The notes under the pieces were generated by a model. It was given only the letters and a program-made list of their open reading frames with translations, made no database searches and was not told the DNA's origin. From positions 1 through 10,333 of the forward strand of contig JBMOHV010000058.1 of NCBI GenBank assembly GCA_049317645.1: 10,333 nt of DNA. The letters run 5' to 3'. The stretch's first letter is position 1. Each line of letters starts with the position of its first letter. This document shows positions 7,083 through 10,333 of this stretch, piece by piece. This stretch comes from SYHX01 sp049317645. GTDB lineage: Bacteria; Bacteroidota; Bacteroidia; UBA7662. Both the position numbers and the translations under genes were made by a program.

Positions 7083-7856
7083 ATGAATTTACGAACTTCA
7101 GACTTCCTCGTTGTGGCAGCCTTCTTTGGGTTCTTTGGTTTTGGAGCAACGGATCTTGTCACGGCCCAAACGACGATCGTTCATCCGCGCTCCCAGGTGG
7201 ACCAGGTTCATGCCTGGTATGTTTGGAACGGTCAATACCAAATTCGCGGAAAATGGGGGCTTTATACGGAATATCACTTTCGGCGAGCAAGCCTCCTAAG
7301 CGAGTTTCAGCAATCCTTGTTGCGGGTGGGGCTTGAGTACAAAATTAGCCCTCAGGTTTCGGGCATCATGGGTTACGGGTTAATTCATACCGGTGTTTAT
7401 GGGGAACAACCTTTGGCCCATCCCTTGGTCGAGCATCGATTGTGGCAACAAGTGTTATGGAAATATCCGAATCGCTTTGTGACCGTTTCTCAGCGGCTTC
7501 GAATGGAAGAACGGTTTATTGCTTCCTTGTCGGAGGCCGGCAATGCATCCTTACCGGTGGAGTATCGAATTCGTTATCGTTTGCAATTGGAACGAAATTT
7601 TGGATTCGGTTCTTGGCTCCATCCTCAGAAGAATTTTTGGTGCGTATCCAACGAGGTTTTTGGCAATTTGGGCTCTAACGCAGGACTGAATCGATTGGAT
7701 CAGAACCGTTTCTACCTCGGATTGGGGCATCGTTTTGGCAAGGAGTGGCAGGTACAGGCCGGTTACTTACGGCAGCTTGTGGTCAAGAAATCAGGCTATG
7801 AGGAAGAGGATAACCATACCCTGATGGTCACGGTTTCACACACGGCTAGTCGCTAG
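7083..7856 (+). CDS. DUF2490 outer-membrane beta-barrel protein
   Basis: 257 residues beginning with a signal peptide (hydrophobic core FLVVAAFFGFFGFG, residues 8-21; likely cleavage near VTAQT). The rest shows the alternating aromatic and charged pattern of beta-barrel strands, with family-like motifs: AWYVWNGQYQIRGKWGLYTE (44-63), HPLVEHRLWQQ (113-123), RLRMEERF (138-145) and EYRIRYRLQLERNF (160-173). These match my recollection of DUF2490, Bacteroidota outer-membrane proteins of unknown function. It starts 2 bp after the SulP stop and must be the last gene of the dab operon. Its 3' end overlaps the convergent SRAP gene by 11 bp. A role as a channel or envelope partner for the operon's substrate is inferred from context only. 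Confidence 0.8.
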   Translation: MNLRTSDFLVVAAFFGFFGFGATDLVTAQTTIVHPRSQVDQVHAWYVWNGQYQIRGKWGLYTEYHFRRASLLSEFQQSLLRVGLEYKISPQVSGIMGYGLIHTGVYGEQPLAHPLVEHRLWQQVLWKYPNRFVTVSQRLRMEERFIASLSEAGNASLPVEYRIRYRLQLERNFGFGSWLHPQKNFWCVSNEVFGNLGSNAGLNRLDQNRFYLGLGHRFGKEWQVQAGYLRQLVVKKSGYEEEDNHTLMVTVSHTASR

Positions 7857-8634
7857 TGACCAAGTCAATTTCTTGGCGCAAAATCCATAATTCAGGGGGC
7901 TGGATGGTGGTGGGTGTTTCGGAGCAAGGGGCTTTGGAAGCCGGTGATTGGACGGCCTCGTAGCGCAAGGCAGACACCGATACCGGGTTCAAGCAGGTTG
8001 GTAGGTCAGCGGGTCCAAAGGATGGGTTCAACCATGCATTGCTGCCGTCTTGGTCGAGGATAACGGGCATGCGGGATTCCCCGGATTTGCTTTGGTTGTG
8101 AACCAAAGCCATGGCGGGGTTGGCGGAGGTGGTCACGATGCTGCAACCGTGGTAGGGAACCCCGTTGGGCGTTGCTCCCCAAACGGCGTATAGCCCGGCG
8201 AGGCACAGGGGTTCTTCGTTGGGCCGGCTCATGCGGTGCAGAAACTTAGCCTTTCCTTGGTGATGGTATTCAAAGAAGGCATCCACAAGGATCAGGCATC
8301 GTTGGGTTCGGGCCGATTCCCGAAACGAGGGTTTTTCCCAAAGGGTTTCGGAACGGGCATTGAGGGTTTGTTTGGCCAATTGAGAGGCCTGTTCACGGTC
8401 TTGGACCCAGGAAGGCACCAAACCCCATCGAAAAAGGCGCGGACGCAGGGGATCCTGCTGGGTAAAAACCAAGAGGCGGGGATGCGAAAACCCACTCACC
8501 CAGCCCAAGGGCGGTTCATCCCGCAGGAGTTCTTCCAGCTCTTTTTCCAAAGACGCAATCAAGGCCGGATCATCCGAGCGGTGACGCGCATAATCCAATC
8601 GGGCCTTGGTCAGGGAACTAACGGAATAACACAT
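7846..8634 (-). CDS. SRAP (HMCES/YedK-type) abasic-site DNA-protein crosslink protein
   Basis: 262 residues. SRAP proteins protect abasic sites in single-stranded DNA by forming a thiazolidine crosslink through a cysteine that becomes residue 1 after Met removal. The protein begins MCYSVSS, placing the required C2. The other active-site residues are N92 (TLNARSETLWEKPSF), E122 (DAFFEYHH) and H179 (MALVHN), followed by RMPVIL. The N-to-E spacing of 30 equals YedK N75-E105. The frame stays open upstream to 8988, but an extension would bury the cysteine, so the ATG at 8634 is chosen. Between H179 and RMP there are eight residues (NQSKSGES), somewhat more than the short linker of typical members. 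The protein is about 40 residues longer than YedK, partly from a proline-rich C-terminal tail. It overlaps the upstream dehydrogenase gene by 17 bp, so it is probably co-transcribed and translationally coupled. Confidence 0.92.
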   Translation of the reverse strand: MCYSVSSLTKARLDYARHRSDDPALIASLEKELEELLRDEPPLGWVSGFSHPRLLVFTQQDPLRPRLFRWGLVPSWVQDREQASQLAKQTLNARSETLWEKPSFRESARTQRCLILVDAFFEYHHQGKAKFLHRMSRPNEEPLCLAGLYAVWGATPNGVPYHGCSIVTTSANPAMALVHNQSKSGESRMPVILDQDGSNAWLNPSFGPADLPTCLNPVSVSALRYEAVQSPASKAPCSETPTTIQPPELWILRQEIDLVTSD

Positions 8635-10132
8635 TTTGCGAAAGGATAGCGCCCCGGTTGTTGAGGATTCGTGCGACGATCCGAGCGCCTTGTTTGTGCA
8701 TGTTTTCGGGCAAACGAAGTCGGTAGGATGCTTGATCATCGCTTGTTTCCACCGGGACCGTGGCCAGCATGCGACCCAGTTCATCGAAAAAATCGATTTG
8801 AGACGGCAAAAGGTCGGCCGATTCTGCGCCCAAAGCAAGTTGGTGCTCCAATGGGCGGAAGTACAAATAGTCCCCTTGCAGCGGTTGAGGGTAAAAGACC
8901 CAGGAAGGGTGGGGGTTTCGCCCCGAACCCGTAACGTCCGAATTCCAAGTCCCGGCCGGGGGCTGGGTGGGGGGCTGTATTCGTACAATCAAATGCGTGT
9001 AGGGATCGGTATTGGCCCAGCTGTTTCCGTTGGTTGCCAGGTAAATTTCCTGGTTAGGCCCTACGGCGATATCCCGAAGGCGGCCGTAGCGGTTGTTGAG
9101 GTAAGCCATATCCGATACCACAGAATCTCCGGTCGCATTCAGCCCCAAGGCACGCAATTGTTTGTTTTTGAGGACGGTGAGCAATAATTTGTTATGGAAT
9201 TCCGGAAAATAGGGGTTTTGGTAAAAAACCATGTCCGAGGGAGCAATGGTCGGGGTATAGGCCACCAAAGGCTCCACCACGGCATTGGCCTGACAAAACG
9301 AATTTTCGCTAGGGGTATTGCAAAACCCTTCGACCGATGGCCAACCGTAATTCCGGCCTTTGCGTAACCATTGGATTTCGTCATCGGTACTGGCCCCGTG
9401 TTCGGACAAAAGGATGGAATCGTTGGGCATTCGTAACATTCCCTGCACATTGCGGTGGCCTCGGCTGTACACCGGATTGCCGGGCCAGGGATTGTTGGCA
9501 GGAATGCTGCCGTCGGGGTTGATGCGAAGAATTTTGCCGTTCAGCGAGGCGAGGTTCTGGGGAGTGCTGAGGTTTTGGGCATCCCCGGTGGACAAATAGA
9601 GGGTGGTATCCGGCCCAAAGACCATTCGGCAACCGTTGTGGGTCCCGTTCCCGGTGATTTCATCCAGGATGGTGACGGGATTGATCAGGGCCTGTCCGTC
9701 AAATTCGTAGCGCACAATGCGCTCTTTGATGCCGCCGGAGGAATAGGTATAGGCCACAAAAACCTGGGGGGTCAACGGAAAGGCCGGATGCAGAGCCATG
9801 CCCAGCAGTCCGCTTTCGGATTGCTGGTAAATCACGGTGCTGAGGTCGAGGACCACGGTTTTGGCTTTGGTTACGCGATGGACCCTGCTGACCAGGCCGT
9901 GCCTTTCGGTCATCCACAGGTAATCGCCTTGAACCAGGATTTCCCAAGGCACATTGAGACCGGTGGCCACGGTATCCACTTGGCAAGTGGTTTGTCCGAT
10001 GACCAAAGGGCTTTGGCCAAGGGTTGTCTTGGCGCAAAGTCCGAAAAAACCTATGGCCATCAAGACCAAGTTTCGAGCACTCCAACGAATTGCGGTCCGG
10101 GAAGTAAAATTTGCGCAATGTGATGCTTTCAT
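8618..10132 (-). CDS. Secreted PQQ-dependent sugar dehydrogenase (GSDH/aldose sugar dehydrogenase family) with C-terminal sorting-like domain
   Basis: 504 residues. A signal peptide (basic TSRTAIRWSAR, hydrophobic NLVLMAIGFFGL, cleavage near TLGQ) is followed by a six-bladed propeller of the glucose/sorbosone dehydrogenase family, about 45-390. Landmarks include NVPWEIL, ESGLLGMALHPAF, GTHNGCRMVFGPD with H165 (catalytic His of soluble glucose dehydrogenase), LNGKILRINPDGSIP, YSRGHRNVQGM with R227, NYGWP (261-265), and RLRDIAVGPN, whose R351 and R353 match PQQ-contacting arginines. Family members oxidise aldose sugars with PQQ as cofactor; the exact sugar is unknown. Residues about 410-504 (WVFYPQPLQG, then IDFFDELGRMLATV, ending NRGAILSQNVLFR) resemble a type A type IX secretion C-terminal sorting domain. 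Export to the cell surface or medium is therefore likely. No PQQ biosynthesis gene is in the window. The stop lies inside the next gene's first codons. Confidence 0.9.
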   Translation of the reverse strand: MKASHCANFTSRTAIRWSARNLVLMAIGFFGLCAKTTLGQSPLVIGQTTCQVDTVATGLNVPWEILVQGDYLWMTERHGLVSRVHRVTKAKTVVLDLSTVIYQQSESGLLGMALHPAFPLTPQVFVAYTYSSGGIKERIVRYEFDGQALINPVTILDEITGNGTHNGCRMVFGPDTTLYLSTGDAQNLSTPQNLASLNGKILRINPDGSIPANNPWPGNPVYSRGHRNVQGMLRMPNDSILLSEHGASTDDEIQWLRKGRNYGWPSVEGFCNTPSENSFCQANAVVEPLVAYTPTIAPSDMVFYQNPYFPEFHNKLLLTVLKNKQLRALGLNATGDSVVSDMAYLNNRYGRLRDIAVGPNQEIYLATNGNSWANTDPYTHLIVRIQPPTQPPAGTWNSDVTGSGRNPHPSWVFYPQPLQGDYLYFRPLEHQLALGAESADLLPSQIDFFDELGRMLATVPVETSDDQASYRLRLPENMHKQGARIVARILNNRGAILSQNVLFR

Positions 10133-10136
10133 TTTC

Positions 10137-10144
10137 CAAAACTA
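10137..10144 (-). promoter_or_regulatory. Bacteroidota-type -7 box for the dehydrogenase-SRAP unit
   Basis: On the minus strand this reads TAGTTTTG, an exact TAnnTTTG match, ending only 4 bp before the ATG at 10132. No TTG -33 element is visible at normal spacing. If used, it would start transcription at or just inside the ATG, giving a leaderless or nearly leaderless message. It could also be a chance match. Confidence 0.4.
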
Positions 10145-10159
10145 ATGCGTGAATAGCAT

Positions 10160-10321
10160 AGGTTGCTGCACAGCTATGCAACCCACCTGCTCGAAAGTGG
10201 TACGGATATTCGCTATATCCAGGAGCTGTTGGGCCACAGCAGTAGCCGAACCACCGAAATTTATACCCATGTCAGCAATCGTCAATTGCAGCAAATAAGG
10301 AGCCCCTTTGACGATTTGTGA
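10160..10321 (+). pseudogene. Remnant of the C-terminal end of a tyrosine recombinase (phage integrase/Xer family)
   Basis: From CAC at 10169 the plus strand reads HSYATHLLESGTDIRYIQ, then ELLGHSSSRTTEIYTHVS, ending in SPFDDL and a TGA at 10319-10321. This is the last 50 residues of a Xer-like or integron/phage-type integrase. The late catalytic histidine (LLGH, codon 10235-10237) and the nucleophile tyrosine (EIYTHVS, codon 10262-10264) are retained. Upstream homology ends abruptly: the preceding codons read H-R-L-L instead of the family H-x-L-R, losing the catalytic arginine. An in-frame TAG lies at 10154-10156. No rest of the gene is present in the 25 bp before the dehydrogenase start. It is therefore a truncated, non-functional fragment of a former mobile element. 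The family call is firm; the parent element is unknown. Confidence 0.85.
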
Positions 10322-10333
10322 GCGGGGTTATCG

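Noticed and set aside
7846..8988. A longer 380-residue SRAP protein starting at 8988
   Set aside because: The extra N-terminus reads through the dehydrogenase gene in another frame and would place the essential cysteine internally; SRAP needs Cys at position 2.
9455..10123. 222-residue plus-strand open frame
   Set aside because: It lies wholly antisense to the well-supported dehydrogenase gene, has no recognisable domain, and its composition is that of a codon shadow.

Overview
This window looks like a chromosomal segment of a Bacteroidota bacterium. Start codons lack Shine-Dalgarno sequences. Two gene starts carry the phylum's TAnnTTTG -7 promoter element. One secreted enzyme ends in what looks like a type IX secretion sorting domain, and a DUF2490 outer-membrane barrel is present. 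This assignment is inferred from sequence style, not from a database match.

Layout, left to right. (a) 1-465, minus strand: the N-terminal 155 residues of a TetR-family regulator that runs off the window. (b) 466-600: a divergent intergenic region with a perfect 15-bp palindrome, the likely operator, and a promoter for the next gene. (c) About 601-1008, plus strand: a small exported protein I do not recognise. (d) 1009-1137: a leader with two potential hairpins, one of them a perfect 8-bp stem. (e) 1138-7856, plus strand: a tightly packed four-gene operon of dabA (DUF2309 zinc protein), dabB (NuoL/MrpA-like membrane protein), a SulP/SLC26-type anion transporter with a STAS domain, and a DUF2490 outer-membrane barrel. 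(f) 7846-10132, minus strand: a convergent two-gene unit of a secreted PQQ-type sugar dehydrogenase (GSDH family) followed by an SRAP/HMCES-type abasic-site DNA-protein crosslinking protein, overlapping by 17 bp. (g) About 10160-10321, plus strand: the decayed 3' end of a tyrosine recombinase.

The central operon is the main interest. DabA and DabB together form an energy-coupled inorganic-carbon accumulation system that hydrates CO2 to bicarbonate. A SulP transporter in the same transcript could move bicarbonate (as BicA does) or another oxyanion. The last gene would place a barrel in the outer membrane. If all four work on one substrate, the operon is a whole-envelope inorganic-carbon route in what is probably a heterotroph. 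No carbonic anhydrase, RuBisCO or carboxysome gene is visible, so the imported bicarbonate would feed anaplerotic carboxylations or pH balance. The TetR gene and small secreted protein upstream may belong to the same regulatory neighbourhood, but only their position supports this.

I found no tRNA, rRNA, CRISPR array or intact mobile element.
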